64,000 nucleotides of DNA, taken from assembly GCA_036788195.1 (NCBI GenBank), contig DAIQNX010000010.1, forward strand, positions 25,573 through 89,572. The letters are read 5' to 3'. A program made the position numbers and the translations under genes. How positions within the stretch are numbered: the stretch's first letter is position 1; each line of letters opens with the position of its first letter. A model generated the notes under the pieces. That model was not told the origin of the DNA and did no database searches. It was given only the letters and a program-made list of their open reading frames with translations. Source of the DNA: CALFXN01 sp937957815. Its GTDB lineage: Bacteria > Synergistota > Synergistia > Synergistales > Aminobacteriaceae. Of the stretch, positions 25,795 through 34,632 are shown one piece after another.

Positions 25795-25951
25795 CGGACG
25801 GCAATGCGTTCTGGCATATGGAACAAATAGACCGGCATATTTTTTCGTATTCTCCAGAAATCCCGCTTACTTCTGTACTACGCGACTTTTTGGTAGAATG
25901 CTTTCTCGTACGGTCCTCGCAGCCGGACCGCATATCTCCCGGAAAAGAGTG

Positions 25952-26311
25952 ATGCATGTGCACCGCGTTCTGCCGATCGTTCTTCTCGTCTTCTCGAACA
26001 TTTTCATGACGTACGCGTGGTACGGACATCTGAAGGATATGCGGGCGAAACCGCTCATCGTCGCAATTCTCGCGAGCTGGGGGGTCGCCTTCCTCGAATA
26101 CTGCCTCCAGGTTCCCGCCAACCGGCTCGGGAATTCGATCTATTCGCTCGGGCAGCTCAAGGTCATGCAGGAGGTCATTACGATGTGCGTCTTCGCGGGA
26201 TTCAGCATCCTCTACATGCGCGAGCGCGTGACGCTCGACTTTCTCTGGGCGGGGCTCTGCATGGCGGGCGCCGCGTACTTCATGTTCCGGGGGATCGCCG
26301 CGGGAGCGTAG
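25952..26311 (+). CDS. DUF486/DMT-family small membrane protein
   Basis: The 119-residue protein has four membrane helices and the DUF486 pattern: FSNIFMTYAWYGHLKDM near residue 15, ILASWGVAFLEYCLQVPANR near 40, then YSLGQLKVMQEVITMCVFAG. These are half-size relatives of drug/metabolite exporters; the substrate is unknown. The ATG at 25952 (MHVHRVLP) was preferred, with AAAAGAG upstream. It faces the gene at 26412 across a long hairpin and is a single gene. Confidence 0.85.
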   Translation: MHVHRVLPIVLLVFSNIFMTYAWYGHLKDMRAKPLIVAILASWGVAFLEYCLQVPANRLGNSIYSLGQLKVMQEVITMCVFAGFSILYMRERVTLDFLWAGLCMAGAAYFMFRGIAAGA

Positions 26312-26328
26312 TTCCGCCTTCGGAACGC

Positions 26329-26390
26329 ACATCGCTGGAAGAAAAGCGGGGCCGCCCCTGTGGCGAGCCCCGCTTTTCTTCCAGCGATGT
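26329..26390. terminator. Long bidirectional terminator-like hairpin
   Basis: A perfect 24-bp inverted repeat (26329-26352 with 26367-26390) encloses a 14-base loop. A smaller hairpin, GTTCCG-CCTT-CGGAAC, lies just before it (26311-26326). It sits between two convergent genes. Neither side has a full T tract, but the stem has an internal run of A/T (GAAGAAAAG). It is unusually long for a terminator. Confidence 0.7.
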
Positions 26391-26411
26391 CGTACGCGGG
26401 GCCCGTCCCCG

Positions 26412-27083
26412 CTAGTGTCTTCGCGCGGCCGCTATTCGGGCGGAAGCGAATCCGGCGGCTTTCCGGAACGTCGCGTCGTCTGCGCAGTAGAGCCGCATGA
26501 GCGGCAGGACGCCGGAGGAAAGCGAGACGACGCCGATGCCGTCATGCGGGACCGCCTTGCGAAAACGGTCCCACGGCAGCCACTTCGAAGTCCTGTAGTC
26601 CACCCGCGCCTGCGGGGGAAGTGCGTATACCCGCGCCGAGAGGGACTGCCCCAGTGAGAGGTCCGACGCGGAGCCCTTCGCGAGGCGTCCGTTCTCCATC
26701 GAAACTCCCTTCGAGTTCATGACGAAACGCGCGGCGAAGCGATTCCCGAGACCGGCGAGCGAGAAGAGAAGGTACGCCGCGTCGAATGCGGCGATGATGA
26801 TCACGAGGAGTCCGAAAAAAGCCAGGAGCCCCGGGCGCGTGGGGACATACCCGAGAAAATTCGCGGCAACCGGAACGATGACGGCCGGAAAGACGAACGC
26901 CATGCACGAGAACATCAGGACGTCCCCGATGATGCACGGGTTCGTCACGATCGGGACGAGAACCTCCCACGCGACGACTTCGCCGCGTTCGGCCGGAGCC
27001 TCCTCGCGCCCACCCGCCTCCTCGTTACCGCTCCCCTGCCGCAGCCGAAGCGCTCTCGGCAGTCCCTGTTTCCGTTCCGGCAT
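26412..27083 (-). CDS. Membrane protein of unknown function behind the dpp genes
   Basis: The 223-residue protein is not recognised. The first 40 residues are polar and charged (RQGSGNEEAGGREEAPAERG). Two hydrophobic spans follow at about residues 50-75 (VLMFSCMAFVFPAVIVPVAA) and 85-110 (LLAFFGLLVIIIAAFDAAYL). The cytoplasmic-looking C-terminal half includes YRTSKWLPWDRFRKAVPHDG, as in membrane proteins with a PH-like or YcxB-type tail. The ATG follows GGAGGGACGATCG. It lies 35 bases behind dppC and is probably the last gene of that operon. Function unknown. Confidence 0.6.
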   Translation of the reverse strand: MPERKQGLPRALRLRQGSGNEEAGGREEAPAERGEVVAWEVLVPIVTNPCIIGDVLMFSCMAFVFPAVIVPVAANFLGYVPTRPGLLAFFGLLVIIIAAFDAAYLLFSLAGLGNRFAARFVMNSKGVSMENGRLAKGSASDLSLGQSLSARVYALPPQARVDYRTSKWLPWDRFRKAVPHDGIGVVSLSSGVLPLMRLYCADDATFRKAAGFASARIAAARRH

Positions 27084-27118
27084 CGATCGTCCCTCCATGT
27101 CCGGCGGCGAATCCCGCG

Positions 27119-27970
27119 CTATCGCTTGAGCTTCGGGTCCAGCGCATCGCGCAGTCCGTCGCCGACGAAATTGAGCGCGAGAATCGTCATCATGATCGCG
27201 AGTCCCGGAAAAAGCGTAATATGCGGGAAATCGCGGATATAGGTTCGTCCGCTCGACAGCATCGCCCCCCATTCCGGAATCGGCGGCTGGATGCCGAGAC
27301 CGATGAACGAGAGTCCCGCCGTGTTCAGAATGGCGGAGGCGACGCCGAGCGTCGCCTGGACGATGACCGGCGCCATGCAGTTCGGAAGCACGTGGCGGAC
27401 GATGATCCGCGCATCCGACGATCCGACCGCCTTCGCGGCTTCGATGAACTCCTGGTTGCGGATCGACAGCACCGACCCCCGGACGATCCTGGCGTACCGC
27501 GGAACGCTCGCGATGCCGACGGCCACCATGAGATTGAAAAGACCGGGACCGAGCGACGCGGCGATCGCTATCGCGAGCAGCGTCGACGGGATCGAAAGCA
27601 GTATGTCCATCGTCCGCATGATGATATTGTCCGTCCTCTTGCCGTAGAACCCCGCGACGGCACCGAGGAGTCCTCCCAGGATCATTCCGATTCCGACCGC
27701 CACGAACCCGACCTGCAACGATACGCGGGCGCCGTGGATGACACGGCTCAGGATGTCGCGCCCGAACTCGTCCGCACCGAACGGGTGATCGCGCGACGGG
27801 GGGTCGAGGGAGAGGAGAAGGTCCTGTTCCTCGTAGCTGTATGGCGCGATGAAATCCGCGAACACGGCGAGGACGCACAGGCAGATCAGGATCGCCGCCC
27901 CGAAGAGCGCGAGGCGGTTCCTGCGGAATCGGGAGAGGATCTCCCGGGCGTTGCTTCGTCTCTTCGCCAT
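27119..27970 (-). CDS. dppC: Dipeptide/oligopeptide ABC transporter permease DppC
   Basis: The 283-residue permease has an N-terminal span, the substrate-loop segment HPFGADEFGRDILSRVIHGA typical of DppC/OppC, and the ABC permease EAA-loop motif EFIEAAKAVGSSDARIIVRH. The C-terminal NFVGDGLRDALDPKLKR is a family signature. It pairs with DppB encoded four bases upstream. No ATPase genes (dppD, dppF) are present in this operon, so it must use ATPases encoded elsewhere; the opp cluster at 55867-57818 is one candidate. Confidence 0.93.
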   Translation of the reverse strand: MAKRRSNAREILSRFRRNRLALFGAAILICLCVLAVFADFIAPYSYEEQDLLLSLDPPSRDHPFGADEFGRDILSRVIHGARVSLQVGFVAVGIGMILGGLLGAVAGFYGKRTDNIIMRTMDILLSIPSTLLAIAIAASLGPGLFNLMVAVGIASVPRYARIVRGSVLSIRNQEFIEAAKAVGSSDARIIVRHVLPNCMAPVIVQATLGVASAILNTAGLSFIGLGIQPPIPEWGAMLSSGRTYIRDFPHITLFPGLAIMMTILALNFVGDGLRDALDPKLKR

Positions 27971-27974
27971 GCCG

Positions 27975-28907
27975 CTACCGCCCCTGATACTGCGCCTTGA
28001 TCCGGGGATCGACATAGGCGTAGACGATGTCGACCAGAAGGTTGATCAGGCTGAACGCGACGGCCATGTAGAGCACGCCCCCCTGTACGAGCGGGTAGTC
28101 GCGCGTCTTGATGGCCTCGACCATGAGACGGCCGACCCCCGGAACCGAAAAGACCGATTCCGTGAGCACCGCTCCCTCGAGAAGACCGCCGAACTGGAGC
28201 CCGACGATCGTGACGATCGGGATGAGCGCGTTGCCGAGCGCGTGCCGCCAGATGACGACGGATTCCTTCTGTCCCTTGGCGCGGGCGGTCCGGATGTAAT
28301 CCTGGCGGATGACCTCGAGCATGCTTGAGCGAGTCATCCGAGAAATGACCGCGAGCGACGGCGTCGAGAGCGTCACTGCCGGAAGGACCATCGCCCGGAA
28401 CGAATCGAATCCCGAGGCCGGAAACCATCCGAGATGGACCGAAAAGAAGAGGATCAGGAGCAGGCCGAGCCAGAAAACCGGCATCGAGATCCCGACAAGC
28501 GCGAAGACCATCGCCACCGTATCGAACAACGAATATTGCCGTATGGCAGAGACGATCCCGAGCGGAATGCCGAGGACGATGGCGATGATGACCGAAAAGA
28601 TCGCGAGCTTGAGCGTCGCGGGGAATGCCGCGAGAATCTCTCCGGTCACGGGGTGTTTCGTGATGTAGGAACGTCCGATGTCCCCCTGGAGTGCGTTGAG
28701 GATATACCGGCCGAACTGGACGAAGAACGGGTCGTTCAGCCCCATCTCCTGCCGGAGGGCCTGAACGCGGTCCTCCGTGGCCATATCGCCGAGGAGCATC
28801 CGCGCCGGATCGCCCGGCGTCATGTACAGCAGGAGGAAGATGATGAAGCTCACCCCGAGAAGCACGGGGATGAATGCGACGACACGGCGGAGAATGTACC
28901 TCCACAT
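27975..28907 (-). CDS. dppB: Dipeptide/oligopeptide ABC transporter permease DppB
   Basis: The 310-residue permease begins MWRYILRRVVAFIPVLLGVS with the first membrane helix. It contains LYMTPGDPARMLLGD, a DppB/OppB hallmark, and the EAA loop QDYIRTARAKGQKESVVIWR. The C-terminal YAYVDPRIKAQYQGR is typical. It forms a heterodimeric channel with DppC. Confidence 0.94.
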   Translation of the reverse strand: MWRYILRRVVAFIPVLLGVSFIIFLLLYMTPGDPARMLLGDMATEDRVQALRQEMGLNDPFFVQFGRYILNALQGDIGRSYITKHPVTGEILAAFPATLKLAIFSVIIAIVLGIPLGIVSAIRQYSLFDTVAMVFALVGISMPVFWLGLLLILFFSVHLGWFPASGFDSFRAMVLPAVTLSTPSLAVISRMTRSSMLEVIRQDYIRTARAKGQKESVVIWRHALGNALIPIVTIVGLQFGGLLEGAVLTESVFSVPGVGRLMVEAIKTRDYPLVQGGVLYMAVAFSLINLLVDIVYAYVDPRIKAQYQGR

Positions 28908-28979
28908 GAGTCCCAGCCTCTTTTCCGACGGGGCGGAGAGGAGCCTCCCCTCCACCCCGTGAATATCATTTCCGGTCTC

Positions 28980-30500
28980 CTATTCCTCGAAATAGACCGT
29001 ATGGAGCACGTGGTAACTCCCCGGATCGGGAGAGAAGCCCTTCACGTACTTCTGGGTTCCGACGAGCTGTTCGCCGTTGTGCAGCAGGAGCCACGGCTCC
29101 AGTTCGGCGATCCGCTTCTGGATGGAGCTGTAGATCGCTTTCCGCTCCGCGCCTTCCGGCGTGACGCGCCCCTTTTCGATGAGATCGTCGATATCCTTTT
29201 CCACGACCATCGATCTGTTCAGCCCTATCCTGGCCTGTGACGAGTGGAACGGTCCGAAGACGGAATAGTCCGGATCCGGAACCGCCGTCGTCCAGCTGTT
29301 CAGGTAGACCTCGTGAGTCCTGTCCTTGAGTTTCTCCTGGAACGCGCCCCACTCCATGACGTTGACGCCGACCTCGATGCCGACCTTCTTGAGCTGGTTC
29401 TGGATCACGGTGGCCATGTCGATGCGTTCCTTGCGGTCCGCGGTGAGGATCGTGAACCTGAAGCCGTCCTTGTACCCGGCCTCCGCGAGAAGGGCCTTCG
29501 CCTTTTCGGGATCGTAGGGATACGTCGGCATGTTCGGATCGTAGTACTTCACCGACGGAGCGAAGACGCTCTTCGGTACACCGCCGACGCCCCGGAAGAT
29601 GACCTTCACCATCTTCTCGACGTCGATCGCGTGGGCGATCGCCTGCCGGACACGGATATCGTCGAACGGCTTCTTCGAGAGATTGAATCCCATGTACTGC
29701 ACGACCGCGTCCGGAGTCCGGAGCAGCCTGAGTTTCGGATTCGACTGCACCTTGCTCAGGTCGATCGGCAGGATCGCGTAGGAGATGTCGACGCCGCCCG
29801 CCTCGAGCTCGATGACCCTGTTCGTCGCCTCCGTGATCGTGCGGACGACGATGTTCGGAATCGCGCTCTTCTTGCCCCGGTAGCCGTCGAATCGCTTCAG
29901 GACGATCCGGTCGCCCTTCGCCCAGGAGACGAATTCATACGGTCCGGTGCCGACCGGGTGCGTCCCGAAGTCCTGTCCGGCGGCCTTCGTCGCCTTCTCG
30001 TTGAGGATGCATCCGCCGCCCCAGTGCGTCAGGTGCGCGAGGAAACTCGTATCCGGAACCTTCGTCCGGATGATGATCGTAGAGTCGTCGACAACCTCCG
30101 TCTTCGCAAGATCGATGTTTCCGAGGACGTAGTTGATCTTTCCTATGGCCGCCTTGCGTTCGAACGTGTACTTCACGTCGCTCGCCTTCAGCTCTTCGCC
30201 ATTGTGAAACTTCACTCCCCTGCGGAGCGTGAAGCGGTAGGAGAGATCGTCGATGCGCTCGACCTTCTCGGCCAGGGACGGCTCGATCTGTCCGCCGGGC
30301 CCGACTTTCACGAGCGTTTCGTAGATCTGCACCATGATGTGCGCGGACGCTCCGTCTGGGGACTCGTGCGGATCGAGCGTCTTCGCGTCCGACGTCGTGG
30401 CGACGACGAGCGTGTCTCCCGCCGCGAGGGCCGGAAGCGACCACAGTGCGAGAATCGCGGCGACCGCCGGGAAAAGGATCCAGAAACGGTTCCACTTCAT
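28980..30500 (-). CDS. dppA: Peptide ABC transporter substrate-binding protein, copy 1
   Basis: The 506-residue SBP_bac_5 protein has a signal peptide (residues 1-27, ending LPALAAG). Features are the cluster C start DTLVVATTSDAKTLDPHESP, the FTLRRGVKFHNGEELKASDV segment, HPVGTGPYEFVSWAKGDRIV and the C-terminal YHVLHTVYFEE. It is clearly paralogous to the next gene upstream on the strand (30541-32067); identical stretches include GTGPYEFVSWAKGDRI and DPDY. It probably binds dipeptides or oligopeptides outside the membrane and delivers them to DppBC. Confidence 0.93.
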   Translation of the reverse strand: MKWNRFWILFPAVAAILALWSLPALAAGDTLVVATTSDAKTLDPHESPDGASAHIMVQIYETLVKVGPGGQIEPSLAEKVERIDDLSYRFTLRRGVKFHNGEELKASDVKYTFERKAAIGKINYVLGNIDLAKTEVVDDSTIIIRTKVPDTSFLAHLTHWGGGCILNEKATKAAGQDFGTHPVGTGPYEFVSWAKGDRIVLKRFDGYRGKKSAIPNIVVRTITEATNRVIELEAGGVDISYAILPIDLSKVQSNPKLRLLRTPDAVVQYMGFNLSKKPFDDIRVRQAIAHAIDVEKMVKVIFRGVGGVPKSVFAPSVKYYDPNMPTYPYDPEKAKALLAEAGYKDGFRFTILTADRKERIDMATVIQNQLKKVGIEVGVNVMEWGAFQEKLKDRTHEVYLNSWTTAVPDPDYSVFGPFHSSQARIGLNRSMVVEKDIDDLIEKGRVTPEGAERKAIYSSIQKRIAELEPWLLLHNGEQLVGTQKYVKGFSPDPGSYHVLHTVYFEE

Positions 30501-30540
30501 TACGGACACTCCCTTCGATCCCTGTCGTTCATTCAACGAC

Positions 30541-32067
30541 CTACTCTTCAAAGAAGACCGTGGAAAGCCTGTGGTATCCCGCGGGATTCGGCACGAAGCC
30601 CTTCACGTTCCTCCGGATGCCGACCACCTGTTCCCCGTTCTCGACGTAGACCCACGGGGCCTGCTCGCGCAGCAGCACCTGCAGGTCATGGTAGACCTTC
30701 TCCCGCTCCGGACCGTCCTTGAGCGTCCGTCCGAGATCCATGAGTCGGTCGGCCTCCGGGTTCGAGTAGACGGCCTTGTTCATTCCGGTGATCTGCGAAG
30801 AGTGGAAGATGCCGTAGACGGCGTAGTCAGGATCCGGCACGGGAGTCCCCCACCCCATCATGTACATGTCGTGGTTCTTCTCCTTGAGTTTCTCGAGGTA
30901 GGCCCCCCACTCCATGACCTGGATCTTCACGTCGATCCCGACTTTTTTGAGCATACTCTGGATCACGGTCGCGATGTCGATGCGCTCCTTCCGGTCGTTC
31001 GTCCAGATCTCGGCCTTGAACCCGTTGGGGTATCCTGCCTCGGCCAGAAGTTTTTTCGACAATGCCGGATCGTACTTCACGGGCGGCAGATTCGGGTTGG
31101 AGTAGCGGATGCCGGGCGGTACGGGCCCGAGAGCCGGCTTGCCGATGCCGCGGAAGACGGCCTTCACGAGCTTATCGAGATCGATCGCGTACGTGATGGC
31201 CTGCCGGACCCGGACGTCGCTGAAAGGCTTCTTGCTGCAGTTGAAGCCCATGTGCTGCACGGAAGTGTCGGGCGTGCGGAGAAGGACCAGCTTGTCGTTC
31301 TCCTGCACCCGCTTGATGTCGATCGGCGGGATCGCGTAGGCGATGTCCGCGCCGCCCGATTCGAGTTCGATCGTGCGGTTCGTCTCCTCCGTTATCGACC
31401 GGACGACGACATTGGGAATCTTCGCTTTCTCGCCCCAGTAGTTCTCGTTGCGCTTCAGCGTGATCCGGTCGCCCTTCGCCCAGGAGACGAATTCATAGGG
31501 GCCCGTCCCGACGGGACGCGAGCCGAACTCGTTGCCGGCGGCCTTCACCGCTTTCTCGCTGAGAATGCAGCCGCCTCCGAAGTGCGTCAGAAGGGCGAGA
31601 AAACTCGTGTCCGGCGTCTTGGTCTTCATCTCGACCGTGTAGTCGTCGATGACCCGAAGACCCTCCGGATCCATGTTGCCGACGATGTAGGCGATCGTCT
31701 TGCCGACGTCGAGGGCCCGCCTGAACGTGAAGACCACGTCCGACGCCCTGAGCTCGTCGCCGTTGTGGAACTTCACTCCCTTCCGGAGCGTGAAGCGATA
31801 TGTCGTGTCGTCGACGCGCTCGAACTTTTCCGCGAGGTTCGGAACGACCTCGCCCTTGTCGGTGACCTTCACGAGCGTATCGTAGATCTGGACCATGATA
31901 TGCGCCGACGCGAGATCCGGAGTCACGTGCGGATCAAGGCTTTTCGCGTCGTACATGTTGGCGACGACGAGAGTGTCTTTCGGTGCGGCGGAAACGAAAG
32001 CCGCTCCGGAGAGCAGGAACGCGAGGGCGCTTCCGAACGCCAGCGCCGTGAAACGATGGAATCGCAT
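30541..32067 (-). CDS. dppA: Peptide ABC transporter substrate-binding protein, copy 2
   Basis: The 508-residue paralogue of the preceding product has a signal peptide ending FVSAAPK, DTLVVANMYDAKSLDPHVTP, FTLRKGVKFHNGDELRASDV and GTGPYEFVSWAKGDRITLKR, and ends YHRLSTVFFEE. The two proteins align almost gap-free by eye, so they arose by tandem duplication within the operon. Divergence in the ligand loops (FGGGCILSEKAVKAAGN against WGGGCILNEKATKAAGQ region) suggests two peptide specificities sharing one permease pair. Confidence 0.93.
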   Translation of the reverse strand: MRFHRFTALAFGSALAFLLSGAAFVSAAPKDTLVVANMYDAKSLDPHVTPDLASAHIMVQIYDTLVKVTDKGEVVPNLAEKFERVDDTTYRFTLRKGVKFHNGDELRASDVVFTFRRALDVGKTIAYIVGNMDPEGLRVIDDYTVEMKTKTPDTSFLALLTHFGGGCILSEKAVKAAGNEFGSRPVGTGPYEFVSWAKGDRITLKRNENYWGEKAKIPNVVVRSITEETNRTIELESGGADIAYAIPPIDIKRVQENDKLVLLRTPDTSVQHMGFNCSKKPFSDVRVRQAITYAIDLDKLVKAVFRGIGKPALGPVPPGIRYSNPNLPPVKYDPALSKKLLAEAGYPNGFKAEIWTNDRKERIDIATVIQSMLKKVGIDVKIQVMEWGAYLEKLKEKNHDMYMMGWGTPVPDPDYAVYGIFHSSQITGMNKAVYSNPEADRLMDLGRTLKDGPEREKVYHDLQVLLREQAPWVYVENGEQVVGIRRNVKGFVPNPAGYHRLSTVFFEE

Positions 32068-32100
32068 AGCCGTTCCCCCTTTGCGATTTGATGACGATGG

Positions 32101-33774
32101 TTACGGATTTCCCAGGATGTGACGGATATCTTCAGCCAGCGAATACAGGCGGTTGATCTGCGACCCGACGTATCCTTCCAGGACCAGCCTCCCTTCAGCG
32201 GAGCCCTTCCAGTCGAGAAGAGGATCTCCCGCCATGACGATTCCGGGAAGCCATCCCTGCGCGCACCCCGGATCCTGCCCGTACGCCGGGCACCGGACGT
32301 ACAGGGCCTGATTGAGTTTCCTCACGACCGCGAGCCGGAGTCCGACCGGACGCTCCCGCGAGGGGAGCCCCCCCCAGAGCGACGCGAGGTCGCGATATTC
32401 CCCGAGGACGCCTCTGAGATCCGCAATCCGCGCATAGTGCCCGCACGCCGACGTCAGACGGTCGAGAAGAAATCCGAAGAGGGCGGCGACGTCCGGAGAC
32501 GGGTCGTCGCCCGAAACGAGCGCTTCCGTCGCCCGGGCGTACACCTCCGCGTCCGTCGCGAGGATCGCGGGGTCGTGATATTGCAGGAGGTCGTCTTCCG
32601 TGTGCCACCACCAGCTCATGAACCCTTTCCCCGTCCGGTCCGGGCTGGAATCGGGCAACGTCGACCCCCACGCGAAGAGCGTCGAAAGCCCCATGTTCTG
32701 GAACGACTGGTCCCAGGCCCGGACGGGATCGGGCCATCGCCCCGTCTGCCCCGTGACGTCCCGTACGACTTTTTGCGCGAGCGCAAGGAAGTCCGGTCCC
32801 GCCGTGATCCGGCTGAAATCCGTGGCGCCGCGGAGTCCCGGCATGTCGGCGTTCACCGTGGCGATGCAGTTGCGGTACAGGTCGAGGAAGCGAAGGGAGG
32901 CGTACGCGGATGATCCCGCGTACTTTCCGTATTCGTGTCCGGACCACCAACACACGCGGAGCCCGTACCGGCGGCGCGGCAGGGACGCCGCGTGCAGCGC
33001 GAGGGCGAGCGTCAGGGCGCATCCGGTCGCGTTGTCTGTCGCCCCGTAGTGTTTCGCGTCGAGATGGCTTCCGGCGAGGAGAAACCGGGGATCCTCTTCT
33101 GTGGAGGGGATGGTCGCCTCTATCTGCTCGATTTCACGGACGCCGCGCTCCGCTTCGACGGAGAACCGGAGGCGGACGTCGCCGGTCCGCATCCTGGACT
33201 CCAGCTCGATCCCGTCGGCCCTGTTGATCGCGATCACGGGGATGTCGGTCAGGAGGGGCATTTCCTCCGGAAGCGGAATTCCCCACGGCAGAGATATGCC
33301 GCTTTCGTGGATCTGCCTCTCGTCGCCGTATGACCATCGGATGACGAAGGCGATCGCTCCCCGTGCCTGCGCTTCGAGAACCGCGAGGGGAGACGATGAT
33401 TCCGTGACGACGACCGCCCCGTCGAGATCCCGCTCTCCCGGGAGCGACCGTTCCGCCATAAAGACGAGCGGATTCGTTCCGAAGCCGTTCTCCGGAACCC
33501 ACGCCGCCCGTCCCTCCCGGATCGCGCCGTCCGTGGACGGAGAGAACCCCCACACGCGGCACGGGATCTCCGTTCCGTCCGCGTAGTGCAGCGTCCCGCG
33601 TCCCGGGACGCCGAGCAGAGCCTTGTGACGGAGCCGCCGGACATTCACGCCGGCGCTTCCGAGAACGTCGGCGATATACGCCCGTGCGGCCGCCTCTCCC
33701 TCGCCGCATGTCCGCCGGTGATGCGACGCGATGACGGCGAGGTGCCGCTCGATCTCATCGAACGGGAAACGCAT
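32101..33774 (-). CDS. M28-family metallopeptidase with PA-like insert
   Basis: The 557-residue protein has no signal peptide. A PA-type protease-associated region lies at about residues 120-200 (VLEAQARGAIAFVIRWSYGD). It is followed by the M28 zinc core: LLAGSHLDAKHYGATDNATG (His and bridging Asp), WWSGHEYGKYAGSSAY (Glu base), NADMPGLRGATDFS, and a final His in SWWWHTEDDLLQYHD. It is likely an aminopeptidase acting on peptides delivered by the Dpp system encoded next. It starts one base after the creatininase-family stop, so the two are translationally coupled. Confidence 0.85.
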   Translation of the reverse strand: MRFPFDEIERHLAVIASHHRRTCGEGEAAARAYIADVLGSAGVNVRRLRHKALLGVPGRGTLHYADGTEIPCRVWGFSPSTDGAIREGRAAWVPENGFGTNPLVFMAERSLPGERDLDGAVVVTESSSPLAVLEAQARGAIAFVIRWSYGDERQIHESGISLPWGIPLPEEMPLLTDIPVIAINRADGIELESRMRTGDVRLRFSVEAERGVREIEQIEATIPSTEEDPRFLLAGSHLDAKHYGATDNATGCALTLALALHAASLPRRRYGLRVCWWSGHEYGKYAGSSAYASLRFLDLYRNCIATVNADMPGLRGATDFSRITAGPDFLALAQKVVRDVTGQTGRWPDPVRAWDQSFQNMGLSTLFAWGSTLPDSSPDRTGKGFMSWWWHTEDDLLQYHDPAILATDAEVYARATEALVSGDDPSPDVAALFGFLLDRLTSACGHYARIADLRGVLGEYRDLASLWGGLPSRERPVGLRLAVVRKLNQALYVRCPAYGQDPGCAQGWLPGIVMAGDPLLDWKGSAEGRLVLEGYVGSQINRLYSLAEDIRHILGNP

Positions 33775-33775
33775 G

Positions 33776-34546
33776 TCAGCGTCCGACGTCCAGTTTGAGG
33801 AATTCGCGGATGAAGGCTTCGATATACTCCGTCACCGCGTCGAACATTCGGTCCCCCCACTCCGGGGTCGCCGCGGACGATTCGTCCGGACCTCCGAATC
33901 CTCCGGTCGGAACGGAGTCGCGCACGTCGCGGATCATCCGGACAAATCCACCGCCGAACGAGATCTGGTGCAGGTGCGTATTCCGGAGAGCATCGCTGAA
34001 ATGGTTCACTTCCGCGTCGCAGAGATCCGAACGGTCCACCCATTCCGGGCGCAGCGCCATCATCATCGCTGCCTCCTGCCCGGCGCCGTGGCCGCCGATC
34101 CACTCCCGGTTCAGCTGTCCAGCGAGGATCCACCAGTCGATGGTGGCCGCCTGGCCTCCCGCCCGGTAGATTTCGAGAGCGACCCTGTCGAGGGCAACGT
34201 TGTTTCCGCCGTGACCGTTCAGAAAGAGGAATTTCCGTACCCCCGAACGCAGCATCCCCGTCGCGATCCCGTTCAGGACGGCCGTCAGCGTCTCGATCCC
34301 GATATCGATCGTCCCCGGAAACGAGGTCAGTGTGGGCGCGTAGCCATACGGCATCGCCGGGAGAACCACGACGTCGTTCGGGAAGGAGGTCTCGATCCTT
34401 CGAGCGAACTCCTCGGGGATCAGGTAATCGGTCCCCAGAGGGCCGATCGGTCCGTGCTCCTCGATGCTTCCCAGAGGCATTACGGCGATCGTCCCGTCGG
34501 ACAGCAGCCGCTCCGCCTTCTTCCAGCTCAGCCCCGCAAGATACAT
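33776..34546 (-). CDS. Creatininase family amidohydrolase
   Basis: The 256-residue protein shows the creatininase fold motifs: VMPLGSIEEHGPIGPLGTDY (metal-binding Glu/His/Asp), FLFLNGHGGNNVALDRVALE, and GGHGAGQEAAMMMALRPEWV. Members hydrolyse cyclic amides or formamides such as creatinine or N-formyl intermediates; the substrate here is unknown. The ATG (MYLAGLSWKKAERLL) follows GTGGAGATCC. It is first in a likely operon: creatininase-like, M28 peptidase, two dppA, dppB, dppC and a membrane protein. The 86-base gap upstream includes TGGATCCAATTAAAAATCCA, an imperfect inverted repeat. Confidence 0.88.
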   Translation of the reverse strand: MYLAGLSWKKAERLLSDGTIAVMPLGSIEEHGPIGPLGTDYLIPEEFARRIETSFPNDVVVLPAMPYGYAPTLTSFPGTIDIGIETLTAVLNGIATGMLRSGVRKFLFLNGHGGNNVALDRVALEIYRAGGQAATIDWWILAGQLNREWIGGHGAGQEAAMMMALRPEWVDRSDLCDAEVNHFSDALRNTHLHQISFGGGFVRMIRDVRDSVPTGGFGGPDESSAATPEWGDRMFDAVTEYIEAFIREFLKLDVGR

Positions 34547-34632
34547 GGATCTCCACGCTCCTTGCCATTTCGGGATAGGTGAATCACGTACCGCTATTAC
34601 TGGATCCAATTAAAAATCCACTCTACGCTCCC

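Noticed and set aside
34601..34620. Operator at the inverted repeat TGGATCCAATTAAAAATCCA before the creatininase-family gene
   Set aside because: The symmetry is only five bases on each side and no promoter is clearly linked to it.
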